A DNA stretch of 8,897 bases from an uncultured Pseudomonadota bacterium (GTDB lineage Bacteria; Bdellovibrionota_B; Oligoflexia; Oligoflexales; CAILAO01): contig CAILAO010000344.1 of the NCBI GenBank assembly GCA_903832105.1, forward strand, positions 1 through 8,897, written 5' to 3'. The notes under the pieces are model-generated. The model saw only the letters and a program-made list of their open reading frames with translations. It was not told where the DNA came from and made no database searches. A program made the translations under genes and the position numbers. Shown here one piece after another: positions 1 to 6,173 of the stretch. Position 1 is the stretch's first letter; the number at the start of each line of letters is the position of its first letter.

Positions 1-445
1 ACAGGCCCTGATAACTTTTCTCTACATAGAAATCCGTCTTAGGCGTAACCTCTATATAGCCGCTTATCTTATCTAAATCTACGTCCTGGGTTAACTCAAC
101 TTCAATGATTGGAGTAATCCCGCTCATAGAAGGAGTGATTTTTTTAACTTCAAGCTCCCTGGATTCGGAAATTTTATCTGATGCATCCTTTGCCGCTTTC
201 TTAAACAGCCACGGTATATGACGAATAGAATTATTAAAAAAGGAGACAATCCCCGGAGTGCGGCCCTGCCCTTTCTCAAGCACCGAAACAAGCATCAGCC
301 CCACCCCAGCTAATAACTCATCTACTGCCGGACTGGCAAATTCCCATTTACTCTCGCAGAATGCCAAACAAGCAAACACTATGATTCCCGCGACACGTGC
401 AGTTCTCGTACGAATCCGCTCAATCACTTTTTTCCCGATCGCCAT
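1..445 (-). CDS. Partial chimeric ORF: ICMT-like membrane N-terminus joined to a probable alpha-2-macroglobulin-like segment
   Basis: The reading frame is open from an ATG at 445-443 to the window edge (148 codons, 3' end missing). An AGAGG ribosome site lies 5 nt upstream, which supports this start. Residues 1-46 (basic start, hydrophobic stretch RVAGIIVFACLAF, then SKWEF and a second hydrophobic stretch LLAGVGLMLVSV) resemble the N-terminus of isoprenylcysteine carboxyl methyltransferase (ICMT)-type membrane methyltransferases. From about residue 47 the similarity stops, and a soluble, charged sequence follows. Residues about 100-148 (KKITPSMSG..., GYIEVTPKTDFYVEKSYQGL) look like the first domain of bacterial alpha-2-macroglobulin-family proteins, which are large periplasmic protease traps. 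The frame may be a recombination fusion, or an unusual membrane leader on a macroglobulin. Both family matches come from recalled patterns, so the product is uncertain. That the ORF is real is likely. Confidence 0.5.
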   Translation of the reverse strand, partial: MAIGKKVIERIRTRTARVAGIIVFACLAFCESKWEFASPAVDELLAGVGLMLVSVLEKGQGRTPGIVSFFNNSIRHIPWLFKKAAKDASDKISESRELEVKKITPSMSGITPIIEVELTQDVDLDKISGYIEVTPKTDFYVEKSYQGL

Positions 446-516
446 GGTCGCCTCTTTTCTGTTTGTACCCTGCTATAGGATGCATATATATTACATCAGG
501 GGGGGAGGAGGAACAA

Positions 517-547
517 GATTAGAATCCGTATTTATACGGTTCTAATC
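517..547 (-). terminator. Hairpin between the PHP remnant and the downstream minus-strand gene
   Basis: An 8-bp arm GATTAGAA (517-524) pairs with TTCTAATC (540-547). Inside it, CCGTAT (526-531) pairs with ATACGG (534-539), leaving a 2-nt loop and one bulged T at 525. It starts at the stop codon of the minus-strand gene that ends at 546, where a terminator is expected. The U run on the minus transcript is poor (UUGUU). On the plus strand the hairpin is followed by ATTTTTTG, a better terminator tail, so it may act in both directions. An operator for the next gene is the alternative. Confidence 0.45.
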
Positions 548-1088
548 ATTTTTTGATTAGCCACGGTAGTTTCAGGCTAAGGGTTCTTAACCCTGTTCTG
601 GCGGAGGCGATCTTTAGATGGGTCGTCGTAAACTGTTCCGTTTCGGCTTTGTTCCAGATCCGTGCAATCGCATCCAAATGGTGCGCATCGGATGAGAGAA
701 GGATTGGGAGTCCCTGGATTTTGTCGGCCCAGTCTGCTTTTGCAGCAGGACAAGTCAATGCAACGGCATCAAACCTCTCATTACCGGAAATAACCCCTAA
801 TTGCGAAAAGATGCTGAATACCGGGCGGCCGATGTGAGAGGCAATGAACAGTCCGCCGAGTTCATGAATTTTGTTTCCGATCTCATAAACGGTTAATGAA
901 CATGGTGCGCTCAGCAAGCGCCATTCCATTGACTCGATTTCGTCATCCGCGTTGACAATGGGTTGATCACCAAAAATATGTGGTTGATTGATACGTTTGG
1001 AGAGTGCTGCATAAATAACTCTCGTCATCTGCTGTTCTTGGTCGCGGCCAATTATCTGTCCCCCTGTCACTCCGCATACAATACTCAC
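546..1088 (-). pseudogene. PHP-domain phosphoesterase, N-terminally truncated remnant
   Basis: This is a 180-codon frame with GTG as its first possible start (1088-1086). No ribosome site is visible, and an in-frame stop lies just upstream at 1107-1109. From about residue 16 it follows the C-terminal half of PHP-domain proteins (polymerase and histidinol phosphatase fold, metal-dependent phosphoesterases). Visible signals are the IFGDQPIVN segment (38-46), HELGGLFIASHIGRP (75-89) with a conserved His, FSQLGVI (94-100), and SSDAHHLDAIA (132-142) with the metal-binding Asp and His. The N-terminal half, which normally carries the first HxH metal-ligand motif, is absent (about 90-100 residues). 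It cannot form a complete active site. The missing part is not found elsewhere in the window. The break lies at the operator array and promoter region of the divergent ATPase, so replacement by that cassette is plausible. The conserved C-terminus suggests a recent loss. Confidence 0.7.
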
Positions 1089-1121
1089 AGCATTGAGTAA
1101 AAATACTCAAAGTATTGAGTA
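1082..1121. promoter_or_regulatory. Operator-like array: four alternating heptamers at 11-bp spacing
   Basis: The heptamers are TACTCAC (1082-1088), TTGAGTA (1093-1099), TACTCAA (1104-1110) and TTGAGTA (1115-1121). They alternate in orientation and begin exactly 11 bp apart. They form two palindromes, each with a 4-nt spacer, separated by AAAA. One-turn periodicity is typical of dimeric or cooperative repressor sites. The array lies about 65 bp upstream of the DUF4143 ATPase start and just upstream of a candidate -35 element, so it probably controls that gene. Its first heptamer also covers the GTG of the truncated PHP gene. No DNA-binding regulator is encoded next to it. Confidence 0.6.
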
Positions 1122-1128
1122 AAATCAC

Positions 1129-1157
1129 TTGCATAGCTAAGTATGTTTTGGTAATCT
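1129..1157 (+). promoter_or_regulatory. Weak candidate promoter for the DUF4143 ATPase
   Basis: TTGCAT (1129-1134) and TAATCT (1152-1157) are separated by 17 bp, 29 bp before the start codon at 1187. Each hexamer matches the sigma-70 consensus only partly. Support comes mainly from its place between the operator array and a strong ribosome site. Confidence 0.25.
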
Positions 1158-1186
1158 ATTTATATTTCCAAGGAGTATAAGGAGTT

Positions 1187-2374
1187 ATGGCTTATCAAAG
1201 AAAGATTGTCGAGGAAGTCAAGAAGGGGATTGAAAAGGCGCCTAGGCTGATTCATGTCATCGTGGGTCCGCGTCAGGTGGGTAAAACCACGGCGATGCGC
1301 GACCTTTGCGAATCCGGATTGATTCCATACTATTGGGTTGCCGCAGACATGGCTCTGCCTATCGGCTCCGAGTGGCTGGAAAGCCACTGGCAAATGGCCG
1401 AAGCAGAAGCCAGGCAGAAGACAGGTCCTTTTCTGTTGGTCGTGGATGAAGTTCAAAAGGTCAGAGGATGGAGTGAGACCGTCAAACGGCTTTGGGACCG
1501 TTCGCGGGCTGAAAAGAGTCTCCTGCGTGTGGTGTTGCTGGGGTCATCCGCTTTACTGGTCCAAGCCGGGTTGACGGAGAGTCTGCATGGCCGTTTTTTC
1601 CTCCACCGGTGCATGCATTGGAGTTTCTCTGAAATGCAGGAGTCCTTTGGCTGGGATTTGAATAAGTGGCTCTACTTTGGTGGTTATCCAGGGGCTGCCG
1701 TTTTTTCTGATGATGAGCGGCAATGGCGGCAATATGTGGCGGATGCCATGGTGGAGACGGTTTTGGCACGTGATGTCTTTCAATTAGCAACGATCAGCAA
1801 ACCCATTCTCATGCGGCATCTCTTCAGTCTGGCGGCTCGCTTCCCGGCTCAGATTCTTTCCTACAACAAGATGCTGGGGCAGCTTCTCGATGCGGGGAAC
1901 ACGACGACGCTTGCGCATTACCTGAAATTGCTTGAGGCCGCCTTTCTTGTTTCCGGATTGGAACTCTACTCGGCAGGGCATCTGCGGCGTCGCGGGAGCA
2001 GTCCAAAGCTTATCTTCTGGAATGCCGCGCTGATTCATGCGTTATCCGGTTACACCTATTCACAGATGCAGACGGACACGACATGGTATGGGCGTATCCT
2101 GGAAAATGCGGTTGGCGCGCATTTGCTGAATCATTTGCCGACGCCCGAGTGGTCCGTCACCTATTGGAGAGATGGAATAAAAGAGATGGATTTTGTGGTC
2201 ACCCATGGACATCAAACGTGGGGCATCGAAGTGAAGAGCGGAACACCCCGAAACATGTCCGGGTTAGTCGCGTTCCGTAAAGCCTATCCAGACGCCAGGG
2301 TGCTTGTCATTGGTGCTGAAGGCATTGACCCAGAACGGTTTTTCTCTTGCTCGCCGGAACTGCTACTCTGCTAG
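1187..2374 (+). CDS. AAA_14/DUF4143-family ATPase
   Basis: This is a 395-aa, full-length member of the P-loop ATPases that carry a C-terminal DUF4143 domain. The Walker A motif is GPRQVGKT (27-34), Walker B is FLLVVDEVQ (82-90, Asp87 and Glu88), and a sensor-like strand VVLLGSSA follows at 115-122. Arg136 in LHGRFF sits where a catalytic arginine is often found. The C-terminal part ends in a PD-(D/E)xK-like fold: MDFVV (334-338) and GIEVKSG (346-352), with Asp335, Glu348 and Lys350. Such a fold suggests nucleic-acid binding or a relic nuclease. The cellular role of this family is poorly known. Members are common, often scattered in genomes and in variable regions. Two AAGGAG ribosome sites precede the ATG (1170-1175 and 1179-1184). 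The gene stands alone, divergent from the PHP remnant, and is probably regulated through the heptamer array upstream. Confidence 0.9.
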   Translation: MAYQRKIVEEVKKGIEKAPRLIHVIVGPRQVGKTTAMRDLCESGLIPYYWVAADMALPIGSEWLESHWQMAEAEARQKTGPFLLVVDEVQKVRGWSETVKRLWDRSRAEKSLLRVVLLGSSALLVQAGLTESLHGRFFLHRCMHWSFSEMQESFGWDLNKWLYFGGYPGAAVFSDDERQWRQYVADAMVETVLARDVFQLATISKPILMRHLFSLAARFPAQILSYNKMLGQLLDAGNTTTLAHYLKLLEAAFLVSGLELYSAGHLRRRGSSPKLIFWNAALIHALSGYTYSQMQTDTTWYGRILENAVGAHLLNHLPTPEWSVTYWRDGIKEMDFVVTHGHQTWGIEVKSGTPRNMSGLVAFRKAYPDARVLVIGAEGIDPERFFSCSPELLLC

Positions 2375-2563
2375 CGCATTGTTCGAAAATCGGTTTGTTC
2401 CAACGTTCGACGTTGGATGTTGAATGTCCGACCTGTCCGCCGTAGGCATCGCGAAGGTGGATGTTCGTAATCCGCGCAATCCGTAGCTAAACGTTACAAT
2501 TCAGTTTGTTCCCGCATGGCGGGTGGTTGACTCGCTCGCAGATCACGAGATAAAGAAGCGCTA
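2375..2563. repeat. Intergenic repeat-type DNA with three small inverted repeats
   Basis: No gene is seen here. The stretch holds TCCAACGT-TCG-ACGTTGGA (2399-2417, 8-bp stem and 3-nt loop). Next is a run of related units (cgttggatgt, tgaatgtccg). TCCGCC (2436-2441) then pairs with GGTGGA (2456-2461) through one G-U, and CCCGC-ATG-GCGGG lies at 2511-2523. The style (ttgga/ttcga runs followed by a TCCGCC...GGYGGA palindrome) resembles dispersed intergenic repeats that I recall from PVC-group and related uncultured genomes. Only one copy lies in this window, so repetition across the genome is an inference. Confidence 0.4.
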
Positions 2564-2758
2564 ATGTCATGTCATCCACTTTGTCTTTATCGAATTCCAT
2601 GGCTGAAGAAGGAGCTCAGGCTGGAAAAGAGCATGTATGAAATTCTACAGTTTTTGAGCGTGTCAATCTTCGAAAAAACCTATATTATTGAGGCACTTTC
2701 CAAATCGGATCATGCCGAAATCAACGAACCCCCTTATTTACAAGGGGAATTATGGTAA
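2564..2758 (+). pseudogene. C-terminal tail of an IS4-family transposase
   Basis: This 64-codon frame matches only the extreme C-terminus of IS4-type DDE transposases. The stretch WLKKELRLEKSMYEILQFLS followed by VSIFEKTYIIEAL (residues about 13-45) matches the KKxLxLExSLYxILQxLSVxxFEKTPI pattern I recall for that family. The first dozen residues do not match, so homology starts near 2600. The catalytic DDE residues, several hundred residues upstream in an intact enzyme, are missing, so this is a dead fragment. Just after the stop, TTTGGGACAGTACTG (2763-2777) resembles the outer end of related insertion sequences and may be the surviving terminal repeat. No matching left end is visible. A small hairpin, CCCCTT/AAGGGG, lies in its last codons (2730-2747). 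Confidence 0.65.
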
Positions 2759-2789
2759 AATCTTTGGGACAGTACTGATGATGAGGATT

Positions 2790-2840
2790 AAATTCACAGC
2801 GCAAATTCACAGATTAAATTAAGCAACTTAAATTAAGCAA
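2790..2840. repeat. Two adjacent short tandem duplications upstream of parA-like gene
   Basis: AAATTCACAG occurs at 2790-2799 and 2803-2812 (period 13). TTAAATTAAGCAA occurs at 2814-2826 and 2828-2840 (period 14). Both are perfect. They sit between the transposase relic and the promoter of the ParA-type gene. They could be binding sites for an autoregulating ParA-type protein, or slippage products in AT-rich DNA. Two copies each is too few to call iterons. Confidence 0.6.
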
Positions 2841-2842
2841 AC

Positions 2843-2871
2843 TTGAATGTCAAATAGCACTGTGATAACAT
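2843..2871 (+). promoter_or_regulatory. Sigma-70-type promoter for the ParA-like/DUF1016 pair
   Basis: The -35 box is TTGAAT (2843-2848) and the -10 box is TAACAT (2866-2871), with an ideal 17-bp spacer. TG at 2863-2864, one base before the -10 box, adds an extended -10 element. It ends 31 bp before the start codon at 2903 and lies directly after the tandem duplications. Confidence 0.5.
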
Positions 2872-2902
2872 TACACTAAACAAATTATTGAGGAGCGTTA
2901 TC

Positions 2903-3934
2903 ATGCGGTACATGATTTGGAATAATAAGGGTGGCGTCGGTAAAACATTTCTTTCCTATTTACTGGCATCTGAATATGCAAAGAGAAATCCTCAAAAGAA
3001 AATAATTGTGGCTGATTTGTGTCCGCAGGCAAATGTCTCTGAAATGCTTCTAGGCGGGAACGGAAAAGGAGAGAAGGCGCTTGATGATTTAACACAGATG
3101 GAGAAAACTATTGCTGGATATATTAAGGCACGGTATAACAAATCGCAAAGCGCAAAACTAGGTAATGAGACGGCTTTTTTTGTTAAGGTAAAGAGCTATA
3201 ACGACAAAATGCCAGAAAACTTATTTTTGCTCCCAGGCGATGTAGATCTTGATATCTGTTCCTCGATTATTAATTACTTAGCACAGGCCCCGCAAGTCGG
3301 AGCTTGGAAACGTAGTCGCATTTTTCTTTCAGATCTAATTGAGTCTATGGAACAAGAACATTCTCCAGATAATGTCGTTTGTTTTATTGACTGTAATCCT
3401 AGTTTTGCCAACTATACAGAAATGTCGGTTATGTCCGCAAATAGATTGATTATTCCCTGCACAGCGGATTCAGCATCAGTCCGGGGTATTCAAAATCTTT
3501 TCAGGGTCATTTACGGGTTGAATATTAGGCAATACACAAAGGCAGAAAAACTCGACGAGAACGTTTTTTACACATTTTCCAAAAATGCGCAAGAAAACAA
3601 TGTTGTTCTTCCTAAGGTGCATTTAATTGTTCAAAATAAATCAAGAAGTTTAGATCTGTCCGCCACTACGGCCTATCGTGCGCACATTGCTGAAATCAAG
3701 AAATTAATTGATGACGCCTGTCTAAAGAGTCCAGAAATATTTACCAATAACACAAGCAGAATTATTAATGTCAAAGACGGTAATACGCTAGCGGCTATCG
3801 CAAATCACACAGGACTTCCGTTATCTGCTATTGAACATAAAAAATATTCTATTTACGGAAAGAATACACAGGCCAATGAATCGCAAATAGGTGCCCTGCT
3901 TGTTCAGATCCAGCAATGTGTTGATGTTTTATGA
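2903..3934 (+). CDS. ParA/MinD-type (SIMIBI) ATPase
   Basis: This is a 343-aa protein. The start chosen is ATG 2903 because AGGAG (2891-2895) lies 7 nt upstream. A longer TTG start at 2888 would swallow the ribosome site. The deviant Walker A motif NNKGGVGKT (7-15) has both signature lysines (9 and 14). The Walker A' strand VADLCPQANVSEMLL (36-50) matches the ParA pattern DxDPQxN, with Cys for the usual second Asp. The Walker B-like strand VCFIDCNPS (159-167) includes Asp163. Family members form ATP-dependent dimers that bind DNA or position cargo. There is no parB, centromere array or replication gene next to it, so a plasmid partition role is not supported. It is followed 4 nt later by a truncated DUF1016 gene, so the pair is one transcription unit. 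A role in a defence or island module is possible but unproven. The DNA looks more AT-rich than the upstream ATPase gene, consistent with separate acquisition. Confidence 0.88.
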   Translation: MRYMIWNNKGGVGKTFLSYLLASEYAKRNPQKKIIVADLCPQANVSEMLLGGNGKGEKALDDLTQMEKTIAGYIKARYNKSQSAKLGNETAFFVKVKSYNDKMPENLFLLPGDVDLDICSSIINYLAQAPQVGAWKRSRIFLSDLIESMEQEHSPDNVVCFIDCNPSFANYTEMSVMSANRLIIPCTADSASVRGIQNLFRVIYGLNIRQYTKAEKLDENVFYTFSKNAQENNVVLPKVHLIVQNKSRSLDLSATTAYRAHIAEIKKLIDDACLKSPEIFTNNTSRIINVKDGNTLAAIANHTGLPLSAIEHKKYSIYGKNTQANESQIGALLVQIQQCVDVL

Positions 3935-3938
3935 TTTT

Positions 3939-4334
3939 ATGAAAAAAAGGATTTCGAAACAACGCTCGATTACCATAGGTGACAAACTATTTAATCGTGT
4001 TGTTGCCATACTTGATCAGGCTCGCAACAATGTTGTCAGGGCAGTCAATACGAATATGGTCGTTGACTATTGGATGATTGGGCGTGAAATTGTTCTGGAA
4101 GTTCAGGAAGGTAAGGGGCGCGCCGAGTACGGAGAGCAAGTCCTTAGTGATTTATCGTCTCGCTTGAAAAAAAAATACGGCGATGGTTTTTCCTCGACCA
4201 ACTTGAGATATTTCAGGACTTTTTTTAAAGTGTATGCTGATCGGTTGCAAATTCAGCACCCAACGGGTGCTAAATCTCCTGAGGTAAAGATTCAGCACCC
4301 ATTGGTTTCTCAAAGTGTGTCCTCTTGTGCTTGA
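3939..4334 (+). pseudogene. DUF1016 (YhcG-like) protein, N-terminal domain only
   Basis: The frame encodes 131 aa from ATG 3939, 4 nt after the ParA-type stop. ATG 3924 is in frame but would overlap that gene by 11 nt. No strong ribosome site is seen, so translational coupling is likely. Residues 17-104 match the DUF1016 N-terminal domain: LFNRVVAILDQARNNVVRAV, then VDYWMIGREI (42-51), RAEYGEQVLSDLSSRLKKKYG (61-81) and FSSTNLRYFRTFF (84-96). Full-length members are about 340-380 aa, with a C-terminal PD-(D/E)xK nuclease domain that begins after a conserved LSWSHY motif. Here the frame ends before that motif. Its last 25 nt overlap the 3' end of the convergent nuclease gene. The C-terminus was probably lost when that operon landed here. 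The fragment might still fold as an N-terminal domain, but the nuclease activity must be absent. Confidence 0.75.
4251..4301. repeat. Perfect hairpin plus 12-bp direct repeat at the 3' end of two convergent genes
   Basis: AGCACCC (4255-4261) and GGGTGCT (4265-4271) form a perfect 7-bp stem with a 3-nt loop. ATTCAGCACCCA occurs at 4251-4262 and again at 4290-4301, 39 bp apart, which keeps the DUF1016 frame (QHP appears twice). On the minus strand the hairpin lies about 40 nt after the stop of the nuclease gene and is followed by GAATTTGC, so it could be a weak terminator for that operon. The repeated HP-rich segment may simply belong to the variable linker of DUF1016 proteins. Confidence 0.45.
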
Positions 4335-6151
4335 GATTCTGTAACATCAGATAAAGTTAATCGAAGTGAATCTAAGCGCAACTCACGATCAGCGAGTTTT
4401 TCTTGTCGTGCAAGCCACCTCTGGAGCTTCTCTGGATCACTTTCGATGTCAAGACTCTCTCGATACTGAGTTGCCTCAGCAGTTTCCGTCCAATGGATAA
4501 CTGCGAGTGGCTCGGTCTGGCTAAGCCGATCCACTTCCGTGCGTACGTCTTTGAGAGAGACACGAAAGAATTCTTTGCGTGAATTGACTTTGTTAATTTG
4601 CATAGCTAGAAAACGTTTTTGGAGTTTGTGTTCCAATACCGGAGCGTTATCGCTCTTGATCCAAGCATGAACATCGAAGTCAAAAGGAACGCTAGCGTCT
4701 CCGAGTTCGTCAATGCGTTCTTGCGGGTTGGGACGACGCGTTTGGCCGATCTTGTAGACACCTTCACCTAATGTGCCAACGTTAGAGATAATGTAAACGG
4801 TTCCAGTTTTGGTTTGCTGGGCGATCGTGAGTTTCTTCTCTGTGGCAGCAGCTAGGTCTAGTCGAAGAGCCTCGTTAGATTGCTGCATTTCGGCAATTTT
4901 GCGTTCCCACATTTCCTTATCTTGTGCCGTCGCTTGCTCGAATGCAAGTCGTGCAGTAGCGAGTTCACGTTCTTTCCCTTCGAGAGCTTTCTTTGTGAGT
5001 TCCTCTTCCTTTGCCGCTTGACGTATCTGCTGTTCGTACTCCCTGCGGGCTTTCTCTTCATCGCGCATGCGCGATTTGATCTCGCGCTGCTCCTCAAGTT
5101 GTCTGCGGACGAGTTCCTGTACGACGACAGCCCATTTCAATTCGTCAAGTCGAGCGTTTAGGTAAGTATCAAGAATACGGGCCTCTCGGAATGCTTTTCC
5201 GTTTAGATTGACGAGGCTGAATGAGTCGCGAATCTCTTGCTCTAAAATGCCATAATTGTCTCGTTTCACTCTTGTGAGTATGGCATCTACTCGGCCATTG
5301 AAAGCATCAATTACAAAGCGGATTGCGGTCTCCCTACGGTTTGCCTCAACGTACTCACAGGTTGCAGCTTCGCCTTGCTCTACCATGCGGCGGGATTGCG
5401 CCCTAGCTGACTTGAGGGATTCGCCAGCTGAGGTGTAGCCAAACTCAGCAGCTAAGTTATCCAGTAGGCTATGCGTAGGAACAATGTATCTGTCGCCGTA
5501 GCCTTCGATGATGTTACGCATGGCCTCAGTGGCACGTTCGAGGAGTTGCTTGTCGCGTAGTGCATCATAGGCCTCGCCAGCGATCTCTCTTGCCCTTTTT
5601 TCGGAATCCGCGACGATTAGACCAGCATCACGCGTGGCTTGATTGAGGCGTGCATCAGCCTGCTCATAGATTGTCTTAGCCATTTCAGTTGCCTTAACAC
5701 GTTCGTTTTCTGCGGCTGAGCGGGACTGCTCAAGGAGAGACTGGGCCTGTGCGCGTAACGCGGTTGCTTCTGATATTGCGGTATCGAGCGTCTGTCTAAC
5801 CTCGACTTCAGCATTGCGAAGGGAAGCGAAATGACGTAGGGAATCAAGCTCCGTCATGGCCTTTGTTAGTTGTGCTTGGGAATCTCCCATAATCTGGCTA
5901 GCTGCTGCCTCATAATGTCGGCGGACTCTATCTGCCTCTACGCGCATGTCAGCAACTTGCTGGGCAATAAGTTTTTGAGCCTCGTCGAGTGACTGCTCGG
6001 TTTCGGTCCGCACGCGGGTAATTTCTTGTTTGGCGGCGGCGACCTCGTTTTGGCGCTGGGCAACAAGGCTTGTCAGATTCCTGGTTTTTAAAATGAATAC
6101 AATAAGGGCTACAAGAAGACCTGCACAGACAATGGCGAGGAATATGCTCAT
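4310..6151 (-). CDS. SNIPE-like membrane-anchored phage-defence nuclease (DUF4041 + GIY-YIG)
   Basis: This is a 613-aa protein. One N-terminal transmembrane helix (about 3-22) is followed by a long Ala/Glu/Gln/Arg-rich coiled coil (about 28-195). A DUF4041 region comes next (about 205-350, including NGKAFREARILDTYLNARLDELKWA), and then a second charged helix (350-445). The T5orf172/Mug113-type GIY-YIG nuclease domain follows at 449-540. Its core is TVYIIS (451-456), VYKIGQTRR (465-473), ERIDELGDASVPF (478-490), Glu507 in LEHKL and Asn523 in KVNSRKEFFRV. All expected catalytic positions are present. This is the order described for SNIPE, a nuclease at the inner membrane that cuts phage DNA as it enters. 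The start is ATG 6151-6149, with GGAGA about 6 nt upstream. The gene follows the 357-aa gene by 22 bp, in one operon. Its stop overlaps the truncated DUF1016 gene. The C-terminal 70 residues are charged, helical and of unknown use. Domain assignment is strong. Anti-phage activity is inferred. Confidence 0.9.
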   Translation of the reverse strand: MSIFLAIVCAGLLVALIVFILKTRNLTSLVAQRQNEVAAAKQEITRVRTETEQSLDEAQKLIAQQVADMRVEADRVRRHYEAAASQIMGDSQAQLTKAMTELDSLRHFASLRNAEVEVRQTLDTAISEATALRAQAQSLLEQSRSAAENERVKATEMAKTIYEQADARLNQATRDAGLIVADSEKRAREIAGEAYDALRDKQLLERATEAMRNIIEGYGDRYIVPTHSLLDNLAAEFGYTSAGESLKSARAQSRRMVEQGEAATCEYVEANRRETAIRFVIDAFNGRVDAILTRVKRDNYGILEQEIRDSFSLVNLNGKAFREARILDTYLNARLDELKWAVVVQELVRRQLEEQREIKSRMRDEEKARREYEQQIRQAAKEEELTKKALEGKERELATARLAFEQATAQDKEMWERKIAEMQQSNEALRLDLAAATEKKLTIAQQTKTGTVYIISNVGTLGEGVYKIGQTRRPNPQERIDELGDASVPFDFDVHAWIKSDNAPVLEHKLQKRFLAMQINKVNSRKEFFRVSLKDVRTEVDRLSQTEPLAVIHWTETAEATQYRESLDIESDPEKLQRWLARQEKLADRELRLDSLRLTLSDVTESQAQEDTL

Positions 6152-6173
6152 AAAATTCTCCAGTATATTGGGC

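Noticed and set aside
258..545. 95-codon plus-strand frame
   Set aside because: It lies antisense to the minus-strand gene starting at 445 and runs through the hairpin at 517-547. No family resemblance and no ribosome site.
1082..1121. CRISPR-like repeat array
   Set aside because: Units are 7 bp, alternate in orientation and have 4-nt spacers. This is an operator pattern.
2790..2840. Plasmid origin iterons or a parS array
   Set aside because: Only two copies of each of two different repeats, with no Rep or ParB gene nearby.
2888..2902. TTG start giving five extra residues on the ParA-type ATPase
   Set aside because: The codons cover the AGGAG ribosome site, and ParA proteins normally begin a few residues before the KGGVGKT motif, as with ATG 2903.
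4880..5161. Plus-strand frame rich in Phe, Leu and Ser opposite the nuclease gene
   Set aside because: Composition is what the complement of a Glu/Lys/Arg-rich coiled-coil coding sequence gives. No independent support.
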